Below, piece after piece: positions 46,345 to 58,059 of a DNA stretch of 64,000 nt (position 1 is the first letter of the stretch; each line of letters opens with the position of its first letter). The translations under genes were made by a program, and so were the position numbers. Source of the DNA: Symsagittifera roscoffensis (lineage: Eukaryota > Xenacoelomorpha > Acoela > Convolutidae). The notes under the pieces were generated by a model. That model was not told the origin of the DNA, did not search any database, and was given only the letters and a program-made list of their open reading frames with translations. The DNA lies in assembly GCF_963678635.1 (NCBI RefSeq), contig NC_087062.1:97081705-97145704 (forward strand), written 5' to 3'.

Positions 46345-47961
46345 TGTGTGACATTCGACCAGAATGTGAAAAAGGCAATCTCTGCAGAATTCGAAAATTT
46401 TAGCAGCGAGCCTTCCGGATTGGTGATTATTAAGAACTAAGAACGTTATTGGAACGATTGGCCAAACGGTGAGGGCTGAGATATTCTGGTGTTTTAACAT
46501 TTTATATTTTCGAATTATGACGTCATATTTCTGAGAAGCGTCGGGAACGGCCATTTTGGCTGAAACAAGAAAGAAAAACAGAACAACATTAGCTGCGCTA
46601 ACAGCAACTACGAAATCGAGATTGGAAAACGACAACGAGTTACAGAGTAACAGAAGAACACTCCGAGTTGCAATTATTGTGCCGCTACAATAGTTCCAAG
46701 GCCGTTGCAGACAACGGTGAAGGGTGAAAGACGGCCTTCCGGATTAAGAGGAAATCGGGATTAACAAGCTTGATCCAGCGGATTCATCAATCCGGAGGGA
46801 TAAAGGAAGTGAAACTTTTATCCTGTTACATAGACTTTTAGCTTCCTGTCATGTCCTGACTTGAATTTAATTGATATCTAGATTCATTTTGATAAGGATG
46901 AGAAGCTAGGAGTTGGGGGAAAGGGTTGATCCATCTTCGATGGAGATGATGATTTTTATCTACTGAACAAAAACAATAGTAATATAATAAGTAGTAGCCC
47001 TGTTTTTAGGAGTGACCTCGTGGTCTGGGGATACTGAGACCCAGCCATGAGCTCACTGTTTCTGCATGTAATCTAGTTAATTTGAGTGTTTTGACCGAAG
47101 CCGAAAGCAGTAACGTTTTTGTCGACCCGATGTTAGAAAGACCACCGAAAAGTACTGGCTTGGTAGAGACGGTGAAAAGCATGCAAAGCTCTGTTTAGAC
47201 GTTAGCCAGTCGTCTTCAGACTTAGTTTTGTCTTCCGTCGATATGTATCTTCCGGACGAATATTACATAGATGTTTTTATGGCGCTCCTGGGTGTTATTC
47301 TTTTTAACATCATGACCGGCAGAACCGTTAACGAGCACTCCGCGCCGAGCGGATGCTCACATTAACGCCCTTATTAGGCCTAAACCGCCGGGGCGGAGCG
47401 GTGGTTCGGAGCGCGGAAGCCCTCCGGATTACCGTGAATAGCTTTTTAACTTAGTTAAGACCGAAAATTCACGAACCAGGAAGGGTGGGGGGATCGGCCA
47501 TTCCCTCGTTCCCTGAGAGGTTCGTGACCAAAAACACTTAAAGATATATATAAAACCAAACAAAAAGTAGTATAGTACCCAAGAAAAACAAAAAACATAA
47601 AAAATAACCGAAAAAACCAAAAACAGTAAAAAAGTAAAAAATCAGTAGAAATCATCCCCCCAGACAAGATGTGATCCGACCCCCTCGTTTGTTGTTGATA
47701 GATATATTGTTGTTACAGGCATTTATATCAGTCAGGATCGTTACGATCAGTTTTGTAGCCCGTTTGTGAGGCTTGTACTGTAGGGTTATTTGAGCATTTA
47801 AGCACGTTAATGCTCAATCGGAAGGGTCAGCTGATTTGCGCTCAATTCGGAAGGGTCTTGGGAGAAGACTGATCCGGCAAGCAGTACAAGGAGCAACAAG
47901 AAGAGGCTCAACGACAACAACAATCGACTGTTGGGTATCGTTAACAAGTTTTGTGTCCCTT
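46345..47961 (+). repeat. 3' LTR of giant element, copy B
   Basis: 1,617 bases starting TGTGTGACATTCG, matching copy A 6125-4518 and, from 47206, the partial 5' LTR. It has three CCGGA motifs (near 46428, 46740 and 46793) and the conserved hairpin at 47333-47358. It ends where it parts from the 5' side and runs into an additional LTR fragment. Confidence 0.75.
47333..47358 (+). other. conserved LTR hairpin, 3' LTR of copy B
   Basis: Identical stem arms to the hairpins at 5112-5137 and 25389-25414. Confidence 0.7.
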
Positions 47962-48265
47962 ATTAAAACAATAATAATTCAATAAGTAGTAGTAGCCCTG
48001 TTTTTAGGAGTGACCTCGTGGTCTGGGGATACTGAGACCCAGCCATGAGCTCACTATTTCTGTATGTAATTAAGTTAATTTGAGTGTTTTGACCGAAGCC
48101 GAAAGCAGTAACGTTTTTTGTCGACCCGATGTTAGAAAGACCACCGAAAGTACTGGCTTGGTAGAGACGGTGAAAAGCATGTAAAGCTCTGTTTAGACGT
48201 TAGCCAGTCGTCTTAGGACTTAGTTTTATTTTCCGTCGATATGTATCTTCCGGGCGAATGTTACA
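47962..48265 (+). repeat. extra partial LTR fragment of the giant-element family
   Basis: Repeats the LTR segment equivalent to about 46965-47267. Its start (AACAATAATAATTCAATAAGTAG) matches copy A better than the adjacent 3' LTR, so it is probably a remnant of another insertion or a recombination product. It ends at GTTACA, about 20 bases before a splice-acceptor-like site of the next gene. Confidence 0.75.
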
Positions 48266-48303
48266 CTGTCTAAGTTTTTTTTCAGAAGCCAGAATGTAAT
48301 GAA

Positions 48304-49389
48304 ATGTCTCCTCATTCATCGCAGCTGCCATTGAAGCACATGATATGCTTTCTGCTTGTCGTCTTCATTTGCTCTTTTGTTTTTGCATACCAGTATATTG
48401 AGAAAAGCAATTATTGCCTTGGAGCAAGCAATAATGTCCCTCCGCCCTTCACAACTTCTTACTTAGTTGAAAATTCTGGATACGGCAATGATATAATTCA
48501 AAAGCTCGCAGATTACGCAATTCTTAATGAAAAAGTGAGCGATGAAACTGAAAATTTCAAAAAAAGCTATCATGGAACCGGGAACAGGTTTTGGAAAGCG
48601 GCAAATTTCGATGGATGTTGTTTACCCAATACAATTATTATTGGTGCTAAAAAAGCAGGAACGCGCGCTCTGATTAATTTTTTAGATATGCATCCAGAAG
48701 TTGCTGTAGCGCGCAATGAAGTCCACTTTTTCGACCGAGAAGAGAACTACTCTCTGGGTCTGAAATGGTACGCTAAAAGAGTCAAGCCGAAACAAGGTGC
48801 CAAAGCATTAATAGAGAAGTCTCCATTTTACTTTATTGACAAGGAAACGCCGGAAAAAGTAGTTGCGTATAATTCATCTATTAGACTCATTCTATTAGTA
48901 AGAGATCCTGTCAATAGAATTCTATCCGATCAAACTCAATTATACTATAATTCAGGTAAGACTACGCCAAATTTGGTCCAGAAATTATATCCTGATAATC
49001 GGAGCGATATTGACCAAACAGCTAAAATTTTGCAGCCTAGTCTTTACGCTAAGTACCTGAGACGGTGGATCACAGTTTTTCCTAGAACTCAGATCCATAT
49101 AGTCGATGGTGACAAACTCACACAAGCCAATCCTTACTACGAAATGAAATTGCTAGAAAAGTTTCTTCGGCTTTCGTCGTTTTACAGTCCCGAAAAGTTT
49201 GTGGTCGAAAAAACGAAAGGTTTCTATTGCCCTGTTCAACCAAATGGTACTTTAAAATGTCTCAGCTCATCAAAAGGAAGGCAGCACCTTGAGTTCGATC
49301 AAAAACTTTTGAACCAGCTGAAATTATTTTTTGCTCCATTAAATAAAGACTTTGCCAGACTAGTGGGGCAAGACTTTTCTTGGAGCTAG
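48304..49389 (+). CDS. heparan sulfate glucosamine 3-O-sulfotransferase, HS3ST1/5-like
   Basis: Transfers sulfate from PAPS to the 3-OH of glucosamine in heparan sulfate, in the Golgi lumen. The 361-residue frame fits the family length. Residues about 12-29 are a single hydrophobic segment, as in type II Golgi enzymes. The PAPS 5'-phosphosulfate loop is KKAGTRA (116-122). NEVHFFD carries the catalytic Glu139. The 3'-phosphate motif is RDPVNRILSDQ from Arg200. Two C-terminal cysteines (309 and 319) match the conserved disulfide pair, followed by SKGRQH. The coding part is one exon, as is common in this family. A T-run with AG at 48284-48285 just upstream looks like a splice acceptor, which would put the ATG in a second exon behind a 5'-UTR intron. 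Whether it is HS3ST1-like or HS3ST5-like is not resolved. Confidence 0.9.
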   Translation: MSPHSSQLPLKHMICFLLVVFICSFVFAYQYIEKSNYCLGASNNVPPPFTTSYLVENSGYGNDIIQKLADYAILNEKVSDETENFKKSYHGTGNRFWKAANFDGCCLPNTIIIGAKKAGTRALINFLDMHPEVAVARNEVHFFDREENYSLGLKWYAKRVKPKQGAKALIEKSPFYFIDKETPEKVVAYNSSIRLILLVRDPVNRILSDQTQLYYNSGKTTPNLVQKLYPDNRSDIDQTAKILQPSLYAKYLRRWITVFPRTQIHIVDGDKLTQANPYYEMKLLEKFLRLSSFYSPEKFVVEKTKGFYCPVQPNGTLKCLSSSKGRQHLEFDQKLLNQLKLFFAPLNKDFARLVGQDFSWS

Positions 49390-50641
49390 CTCTTTTTTTT
49401 AAGTTTTCTAAATAAGTTGTTAGTTAAACAGTAAATTATAATTTATTTTGTAAATGTTTAGAAACGTTTTGATATCCATTTTTTAATTTAGTTTGCAAGG
49501 TAAAATTGTTTCAGGGGTTATTGATTGATATAAACCCTCTGACTATAATTTCTTAAACATTCAATTTTTCACTTGTAAGTTACACCAGGCAGAGGAAGTG
49601 TTTTGTAATGAAAAACTAGACTGATATCCACACAGTTGTTCCTCCATCTTACAGTCACATGATCTCTTCGAGTCCTGGCCGAAGGCCGAAATTCGAGTCA
49701 CTTCTTTTCTTCGAGTCCTGAACGGAATTTTTTTTACTAATATTGAAATTGGAAGAAAAAAAATTCAAGAAAACTCGAATTTTCGATGTTTCATTTGTCT
49801 GCTCAACTTTGACCGGCAAAGTTGCCACACAACGGATTTCGCTTGTGCTGTAAGCAATTTACATTGCAGCTGCAACTGCAAATTATGTTCATTCTATTTA
49901 CTGGGGGGAATTGAAAGATTTAAATATATATATATTTTTTTCGATTCTGTTGGTGTCTGCTCAAAGACTGTCGGCTTAGTTGCCACATCCCCGATTTTTC
50001 TTGTACTGTTAGCAAATCTCATTGTAGTTGCAAGTGCAAGTGTTGTTCATTGTAGTTTCAGGTGGGACTAAAACTTTTTTTTAAAATCAAAATTTTTTCT
50101 TTATTATAATCGTATTTTTTCGGCTCAATTTGTCGGCTTTGTTTCCTCTTCGTAAACTTTGTTTCGTAATTTATGTTTAAATGTTTGGCATGTTTGCCTA
50201 GAACTAACTGCTATCGAGACAAACGAAAATTAAATTTTTGTAAACCTTGTTTTCTACAACATTTTTTTGCTACTTCTAATATTTTTTACCCTTGCGATAA
50301 GTAAGGGTATTGTAATCGAGTACTAGATTTTTCTCCCGTAAATAACTTTGTTTACAGGAGTTATCTCATTTGGTGTTCTGAATGTATCTTCAGTGGTACC
50401 TTATTTCATAATTAATTCAAATTTATTAGCTTTCCCGGTCCTTTAAGCCTGGAGGGAACGAGTACCCCTGAGTTATTATCTGACGAGGACCTGTTCTTTT
50501 TTTCAAACGAGATATTTTCTGTTTCAAATAAAATTGTTGCCCAATTATTTCTGTTTATCTTTTTTCGGCTTATTTGCCACATCTTGGAAGCGTTTTTTTG
50601 CTGCGAGTTAATTTTTGGCCGTCTTAGTAGCCTTTTTTGCG
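49390..50641. other. 3' flank of the sulfotransferase gene
   Basis: AT-rich. Probable 3' UTR in the first few hundred bases, without a standard AATAAA close to the stop. Near 49670-49730 CGAGTCCTG is repeated. Versions of the motif TCGGCTTAGTTGCC appear near 49972 and 50567, and a GCGATAAGTAAGG motif at 50295 is shared with 59763. No gene is supported. Confidence 0.4.
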
Positions 50642-50646
50642 TTGCT
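50642..50646 (+). repeat. target-site duplication TTGCT (left)
   Basis: Identical to 58055-58059 directly outside the other LTR. Confidence 0.8.
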
Positions 50647-51644
50647 TGTGTGCCTATGTGTTTGTGTAACGTAGTGCTACACACTTACCTTAAGTATTCA
50701 TATTTGTTATTACCATTAACGGAGAAATTGTATTTGTTTTATGTAAACAAGAGAGCTCTCATTGAGAGAACAGTACAAAATTTGAGAGCATAAAAACTAT
50801 GAGCTCTGAAAAGTATTGAAATTTTAAAACTCACTTCTAATCAAAGCGTAGTTCAGTCGCTCAAGAAGCGCATCACTGAGTTGAAGCGCATAACTGTCAT
50901 CACGAAGCGCATCACTGAGTTGAAGGTACTGTGACGTTCAGTCAAGTAAAATACAATACATCTATAAATTATATTCATATTCTAGTCGACAGTCGCCAGC
51001 AATGGTATTTTATTTGGTGACATATAGTGGGTGATGTTACCAACATTCTTTCAAGAGCTGACAACTGAGAAGTGAGTGTCCACAACACTCAACACGAGAC
51101 GACTTCCACAGTCCCACAGACGCTAAATCAAAGATCACGGCAGTATCTTTCCCAAACAGCAAAATTGAAGACTGACTACAGCCAGTGAAAGAAAAACAGC
51201 AATGAGAACTCAGGAAACTACCCTCTGGTTCTGATGTGTCGATGACAAATACTAATTTTGCTACAATTCAAGGAAAGGGATTCAGTGATCAAAAAAATTG
51301 GTTAAACTTGATCTTTTTCAAATTAAATTGATGAAGGCTTATATTGAAACCAGACAAAATAAATTATTCGTGAGAACCATCCAGTGGTTAAATTCAAATA
51401 GGAAAAAGAGAAGAATATTAAAGCCGTAGGAAAAGGTATTTGAAAAGCGAAGAAAGCTTCAAAGTATAACTAATTAGGGCTAACTAACTCTTACTCAGTA
51501 CTAGCATCACGAGAGACTTATAGAATAACTCAGAGAAGAACCTCAAATTCTTAAAACTGAATTACCGATTGGGCATTGATAATTTCCACTTCAAATTGGT
51601 GCTTTGCTTATTGAAATCATAAGCCGAACCATAACTGACAACCA
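50647..51644 (+). repeat. 5' LTR of the env-bearing element
   Basis: 998 bases. It contains a local duplication of GAAGCGCATCACTGAGTTGAAG (50870-50935) not present in that form in the 3' LTR. Boundaries are set by the TG...CA ends and the target-site duplication. Confidence 0.85.
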
Positions 51645-54547
51645 TTGGACTGTTCCGAGATGGCCCATGGGCAGATCTCAGTTGAACTTTTCGGGCGACC
51701 GAGAAAGAAAACTTCGCCTATTTTGAACAGCCCTTGCAAGGATATATGGAAGTAGCAGCAACAGCAGCGGCATAACAGGCGAATTTTCTGCAATTGCATT
51801 TAAGAGACCACGCTCTAAGATTCTACCAAACGTTGCCACCATTGACGAGAGCTGATGTTCCAGCCAGTATAGCAACCTTGTGAGATCATTTCTGCAACCC
51901 ATTATCCTCGCTTTTTCGTGGTGTCAACTATCTTTAGATCGCTGGGTACAAAACCCCTATTGGTCTTTACAGCGACCCTTAAATTTACCTTTCAATTTTT
52001 CTTTGCCGCATGCTTGTTGCAACCGGTCGCCATTGAACTGCGGGCATTTGCGATCTAAACTCAATAATGATTACTTAATCCAAATTAAATGCATATTTCG
52101 CTTGAGTTACATTAAGCATCGCAAACACCAGGGGTGGGTAAAAAGTCCTGATTCCCCTCACCCAACTAACATGACTTAACCCCCCCCCCCCACGAGAGTG
52201 TAGAACACGGCGGAAAACATACTTTCGCCCCTGACCTCAGCGTGCATGGCCTGACCCAGCTGGAATAATTCAGAAGCTGCATTAACTTTTTCTGTCAGTT
52301 GCTTTGCCAGTTTGTAACCAAGAGCGTCCAGAGCGGCTTCTTTCTTTTCAAAGGGAGGTGCAAAACCCTCCTGTTTGTCGTACATTCTTTTGCCATGTAA
52401 AATGTTGGAGAATACCTAGAAGCACCGTTGAAAACACTATCGGCACACGGAGGACTCCTCTAAAACTAAACACGATATTTCAGCATCGCCTTTGAAAAAA
52501 CTTACTCTTTCACGGCACACTCTCGTTCGCCCAAATGCTTTGGTACCATGAGGCCTGCAGACTTCAATTATGCTGACAGAGGCAATGCATCTATCAGGTG
52601 CTGACCGCTTGGATCAATGTGGTGAGGCATAAGAGCGTCACAGACCTCATCGGCGAGAGTCGCGCGCATTATGTCAGCAGACATGAGGGAGCCATCTTGG
52701 CGAGACAGACTGCGACACCACTTGTCAATACGCTTTACTACCCATGCCTTATCGGACCTAAACCTTTCGAAAGTTTTAGTCCTATCAGATGAATTTTCAA
52801 GGGAATTGATTCAATCTTCCCGATGTCGAGAATCCATGAAGTTCAAATCTGAAATTCGACATACTAACTAAACTTTCGAGCATATATTCCTTGATCTCAC
52901 AATATTCATTGATTCTCAATCGACCTAAATTCGCTCAACTCGTCGACAAAAGTCCTTAAGATCAAGACCGCTTTATACAAAAGTTAGAAAAGATAATAGA
53001 AGATTTTACCCGAACGACGAAGTATCTAAAACATTTATTTGTTTGATCTTGTATATTTAAAAAAAATTGAGCAAAGAGTAAACCTCAATGAAAACAAAAC
53101 TTGTAGCATACCCAGAAGAAACAACGCTATAAGCAGCCACTCCACTTCATCACGACTGTTCTCAGAGGGGGAACATACTGTAGATCCCCTCGACCAGCTT
53201 CTGTGTCCCGCAAACTCAACATAACTGCTGCCATTTTCACAGCAATAAACAACGAAACGTCCCCAGGGTAGGGCAAAACACGTTCCAATAGAAAAAAATA
53301 TGTATTAGCAGTCTAAATTTCCATCAGTTTGAACATATTCTGTTATTTTACCTGCCGGCTTTTTCAAGAAAAAAAACCGAATTTAGACAGCACGATTACA
53401 ATTCTCGATTACAGCTTCTTAGTTATTCTCCAGCCTCGGAACTTCGATTTATTTTTCTTGTTTTGACTATTATTTGGTCCTCTTCTCATGAGTTGCGGAG
53501 GCTTGTGCAGCTATCACCTTGAAAGAAAAACAATTAAAAATGAACATTTTAAGTTGAATATAAATTGAAATCTGATACTAAAGGAAGAATACGAGAAATA
53601 GTGTTTCCATTCGAGGCTTAATTGCCGGGAGAGAACATAGTTGTTTATTTTGCTTTTTCCGGGATCCATAGACAAACTTCGGTGCCAGGAGGTTAGAATG
53701 TGATTAGGGCCACTGAAATCACCTCGGACAGGCCCGGATTCTAGATTTTGGCTGCGTGAGCAACCAAATCCTGATGCAGCCGACGAGCAGCCCGCGATGT
53801 AGGAAAATTGCTCACCCATCCTCGAGCTCTTGTCTGATTGGCCACGCAGTGAGAGACGCGTACTTCTTTTACAACTCCCAAAAACGCCACGACCAGCAAT
53901 TTCGTGATAGGGAGGCTAAATCACTTCATGCGGGAACATCAAGTAGATCTACTACTCAGATGAACATTTTGATAAATGTTTGACGAAGTTTGACAGCTAT
54001 AATTGAATGCGATTGTGAGCGATAAAAAATCACCAGGGAGAGCAAAATGTCCCCTACCTTGAATAAACAAGCAAATATTACGTAGCAAGACTTATTAAAC
54101 AACTTATCAGTCAACGAAATGTCAACCATTAATATTTGTATCAACAACAACATCCTTTATCAAACAAACTAATTTCAACGTATAGTAATTTAGATGGTAT
54201 ACTATCAACCAACGCAATTTGTTCAATAACAACAACTCAACCTCTGAAACCTTGTTCTGAGCGACTCATCGGCAGACATCTCAAGATTTTTTTTGCTTGG
54301 AAAGTTGGCAATGTTTCCACTGGCAGCCGAAAACGAACTGAGTCTGAAATTTAAATTTATCTCTAATATTCTCCAATTGAAGGACTTCATTTGAAATTTT
54401 CTTCCTTACGAAAGAAAACTAGTCCAAATGAGAGAATTAACCTATCTTGAAGACTTAACTGATAAAACTATCCAATAACCAGTAACGGTAAACGCTAGTA
54501 GCAGGAGCGAACCAAAATGGCTCGCTCTAATTGGATTAATGTCAGCC
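51645..54547 (+). other. interior of the env-bearing LTR element, unassigned part
   Basis: No RT, integrase, protease or zinc-knuckle motif was found in any frame. A 61-codon frame at 53039-53224 looks partly coding but has no family. On the opposite strand two blocks (52176-52385 and about 52500-52750) are more GC-rich and coding-like; see the findings. A run of eleven or more C lies near 52179-52190. Confidence 0.45.
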
Positions 54548-56569
54548 ATTTACAGTCAATGATGAAATTTCTTCTGCTCTTAACGCAAATTCATCATTTG
54601 CTATTACATATGAAAATGCCCTCACTTCCGGTATCTTATTCCACAAAGAAAGCTTAATTTTGCTTGCAGAGAAGTTTGGCAATGTCCAATTCTTAGTACA
54701 ACTTTATACAAATTACAAATACAACTTTACTATGAAGACCGAGATGAGATAATTCTTGGAAATTTTTTCGGAACAATGGCGAACACCATCAATCGAGTGC
54801 CCATTAGATTTTTCCACAAATTTCAATACGACTTTAGATTCATTCAACATCAATTGCTTGATGGACGTAATTGAAACGAACATAAAATCCGCGAAGGTCT
54901 AATCGGAATCCAAACCTCGCGATTCCTTAAAAAAATTCAGCTGAATCGAAACGCACCCTCAGTGCAGCTCCGATAGTAGCTGCACACTAATGGGTAATTC
55001 AGGCAGCTGCGGAATAATGGGGATATTTGGATCTTGCCAAGACCAAGCACGAGCGAATGCAAAGAACATTGAGTGATTAGAGGAATTTTCAATGGTGTTA
55101 GCGAATGAAAAGTTTTTCGCCATTTCAAACGCAATAGCTGAAATCAAATCTATTCAACAGCAAACGATTGATGACAGGAACAAAAACTGGAAAGTCATCA
55201 CATCACAGTTTGATGCAATACAAGGAAATTTTCATGTCTTAAGAGATTGCACCCAAACCCTGTTTTTCCAATCAACAGCTTAACTTTAATTATGACACGG
55301 CAGCATTGCTTCTTACTGTACTTCACGCAGATATTACAAGCTACAAAGCTGCTCGCTATGCATTCAAGACGAACGAACATCCTCAACTCTATACCAATAC
55401 TTCAACGACTGCCAATGTTTCTTTTACCAAGAGACTCGCTGCTTGCAGTTATTGATGCTGTCTACAGAAGCTAGAAAGATGAGAAACATGGTCTGACCTT
55501 GGCAGTTCCGCCAAGTGACGTATATTCATACTACGATGTGAAATTGCTGCGGGATGTCACAACCATCGACGAAGGATTGCTCTTGAGCTTGACAATACCA
55601 TACGCATCCAGCCAAACAACCTTTCACATACAGCACAGGTCATACCGATGCCACAAACAGATCCAACCGAAGCAATACGATGGGTCCTCGAAGGCCCCTA
55701 CTTAGCTTCTTCCAAAGATTCAATGGAGACTACTGTTTTGACAGAAAAATACTCAAAATGTTTGGGAACATCAATATATCGTATCTGCCATCCGACGATG
55801 GAAACATTTCTCGGACAGTCTTTGTACCTTGCTACTTTTGTTTACATTCGGAAATAACAGCGTTGACAGTGCGTGAAACAGAAAAGATTCTTCTCCCAAC
55901 ACCGGAGATAGCAACAAACCTTGGATACGGTATATGACTCATAACTGCAGCCAGCTCAGTATTTACTCTCAGGGGTACAGCTCGGACGAAGCGCACACTC
56001 CGAAAAGACAGGAACATGCAGTCTGCAATATATACTTAATAACCTTAGACTGTTGAACACAGCTAATAAGTAAGTATATAAAAATCAGACCGGATCATGA
56101 CAGTTTTGACTAAATATCAGCATTTCGGATATCCGTAGATTTTTCGGACCCCTTGTTACATCTGCTATCAGAGATTCCAGGCATATCAGAGCTACCATAT
56201 TTCGAGTCGAAAACGGATGCAGGAATTAAGCTACTACGGGATGTAAAAGCGAAATTGAGTGACAGTCCTGAATTGACAAAGGTCGATCAATTGAACCATA
56301 TCGCAAAACCGATAGCTCATAAGATGAAACTTTTAAAAGCCAGCTAAGTGGACAAAATGGAACACTACGTTCCACTTAAACTGTCTCTGATGCTTACGAT
56401 TATAGTCTGTGTTGGAAATCTACTGTTACATGCGTTGGTCATGTACTTATACCACTGCTTTGCGATCTTTCGAAGATTGACACCCAAGTTTCTCTATTCA
56501 CCGGATAGAAAGACCTTACTTAGGCCAGTTCTATCTGTAGCAGCCTCGGACAGGAAGGACTTTCAATAA
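54548..56569 (+). pseudogene. env-like protein remnant of the LTR element
   Basis: A chain of short frames reads as one protein broken by several stops and shifts. It starts near 54548, passes through a helical region (55092-55283, LANEKFFAISNAIAEIKSI) and continues at 55270-55940 in changing frames (LLPRDSLLAVIDAVYRS; IRWVLEGPYL; then ETEKILLPTPEIATNLGYGI). A later segment at 56153-56347 is followed after a single stop by 56348-56569, which has a membrane-spanning stretch (LTIIVCVGNLLLHALVMYLY) and a basic tail. The order of ectodomain, helix, C-terminal membrane anchor and short tail fits an envelope-like protein of invertebrate LTR elements. The location just before the 3' LTR agrees. As read it is inactive. 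Confidence 0.6.
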
Positions 56570-57016
56570 CAGGGATCGAAAAAAAAGGAAAAACGTGGTT
56601 CTAACCCAAGCAGAATTGGATGCCTATCAGACACCAAATGAGCAATCAAGACAAACCCAAGTCTGTTCTTCTCTTGGAACAGCGAGCGAGAGGGGATTTT
56701 GGACCAGGTTTAAGCAGCTAAACTGTTCGCATATCATTCATATTCATGCACTGACTATGACTGACATAGTGGCCGTCACTTGAGCTTCATGTCCTAATCT
56801 TGTTTTCTCTCTTCCATTAACCTCCAATTAGAGCTAAGTAAACGTATAATCCAGAATTAACTGTATTACAGCAAAGTAACCTTTATTTGAAAGTTTCAAC
56901 CTCAATTATTTTAGATTTTTATCGTTGTTCAATGCAGTGCGTTTTTTAAAAAATTTGTGCGTATTTATAATTTAGACTCTTACTAAAATTAGTCGCGAAG
57001 AAAGAATCAACAAGTA

Positions 57017-58054
57017 TGTGTATATAATCTAGTGGTACACACCTAACCTAGGTTTTGATTTGCTGTTACCATAATTGGAGCAATGAGCTTTTCAATGCTA
57101 CTGAATATAAATGTCAAATTGCTAAATTGTACTTGTTTTATGTAAATTGAGAGAGCAGAACAAAATTAGAGAGAGCCACAGAACTACGAGCTCGGAAAAC
57201 AATAATTGAAATATGAAAACTCACTTTTGATCAAAGCTTAGTTTAGACTCTCAAGAAGGGTAACCATCAAGTAGCGCATACCTGAGTTGAAAGTACTGTG
57301 ACGTTCAGCCGAACTCGACATCAGTCAAGTAAAATACAATACATCTTAAAAAAAACAATCTTATTGTAATTGACGATAGCCAGCAACGGTATAATATATG
57401 GTGACATATAGTGGGTGATGTTACCAACCTTCTTTGAAGACCTGAAGACTGAGTTGTGTGTCCACAAAACCCAACAAGACGACTTCCACTGTCCCACAGA
57501 CGCTGAATCATAGGTCACGGCAGTATCTTGGTCAAAAAGCAAACAAGAGGGGCAAAACTGAAGACTGACTACAGCGAGCGAAAGGAAAACAGCAGTGAGA
57601 ACTCAGGAAATACCCTTAGTTTCTGGTCTGCCGATGACAAATACTGCTTTTGCTACACTTCAAGGAAAGTGATTCAGTGATCAAAAATAGTTAATTTAGC
57701 TTAATCTTTCGGTGCTCAAATTAAACTGATACACGCTTATATTGGAACCAGACATAATTAGTTGTTTGTGAGAACCATCCTAACTTATTCAGTGGTTAAA
57801 TTCAAATTCAAATAGAAAGAAAAGTGGAAAAATTTTAAAGCCGTATGAAAAGGTATTTGAAAAGTGAAGAAAGCTTAAAAGTCTAACTAATTAGAGTTAC
57901 TTAACTCGTACTAAGGGCACGAGAGACTCATAGAATCATTTAAGGAAGAACCTCAATTTCTTAAAACTCAATTACCCATTGGACATTGATAATTTTCACT
58001 TCAAATAGGTGCTTTGTTCGTTGAAATCATTTACAGAACCATAACTGACAATCA
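57017..58054 (+). repeat. 3' LTR of the env-bearing element
   Basis: 1,038 bases, similar over its whole length to 50647-51644, including GTGACATATAGTGGGTGATG and GACGACTTCCAC blocks. Confidence 0.85.
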
Positions 58055-58059
58055 TTTGC
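58055..58059 (+). repeat. target-site duplication TTGCT (right)
   Basis: Identical to 50642-50646, directly after the 3' LTR. Confidence 0.8.

Larger units (their letters stand above)
25262..47961 (+). mobile_element. giant LTR retroelement, copy B (Ty3/gypsy-type pol with extra ORFs)
   Basis: Order: partial 5' LTR (25262-26022), leader (26023-28259), gag-protease (28260-32378), pol (32375-37100), macro-domain-like ORF (37097-37846), spacer, giant SGNH-containing ORF (38240-45526), 3' non-coding region, 3' LTR (46345-47961). The domain order RT, RNase H, integrase places it with Ty3/gypsy-type elements. The visible part is 22.7 kb, and with the hidden LTR start it would be near 23.6 kb, far above the usual 5-10 kb. 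Interruptions are few (three in-frame stops, about three frameshifts) and ORFs are otherwise long, so the insertion is fairly young. All ORFs lie on one strand and are compactly arranged, which argues that the downstream ORFs belong to the element and are not later insertions. Confidence 0.85.
50647..58054 (+). mobile_element. LTR retroelement with env-like remnant and no recognisable pol
   Basis: Two similar direct repeats (50647-51644 and 57017-58054) start TGTGTG or TGTGTA and end ACCA or ATCA, and are flanked by the 5-bp duplication TTGCT. After the left LTR comes TTGGACTGTTCC, a possible primer site beginning with TGG. Before the right LTR is a purine-rich GAAGAAAGAA. The 5.4 kb interior carries decayed env-like coding at its 3' end and no visible RT, integrase or protease, so it is a deletion derivative or a non-autonomous element. 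The LTRs differ by several percent plus indels, so the insertion is old. Confidence 0.85.
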
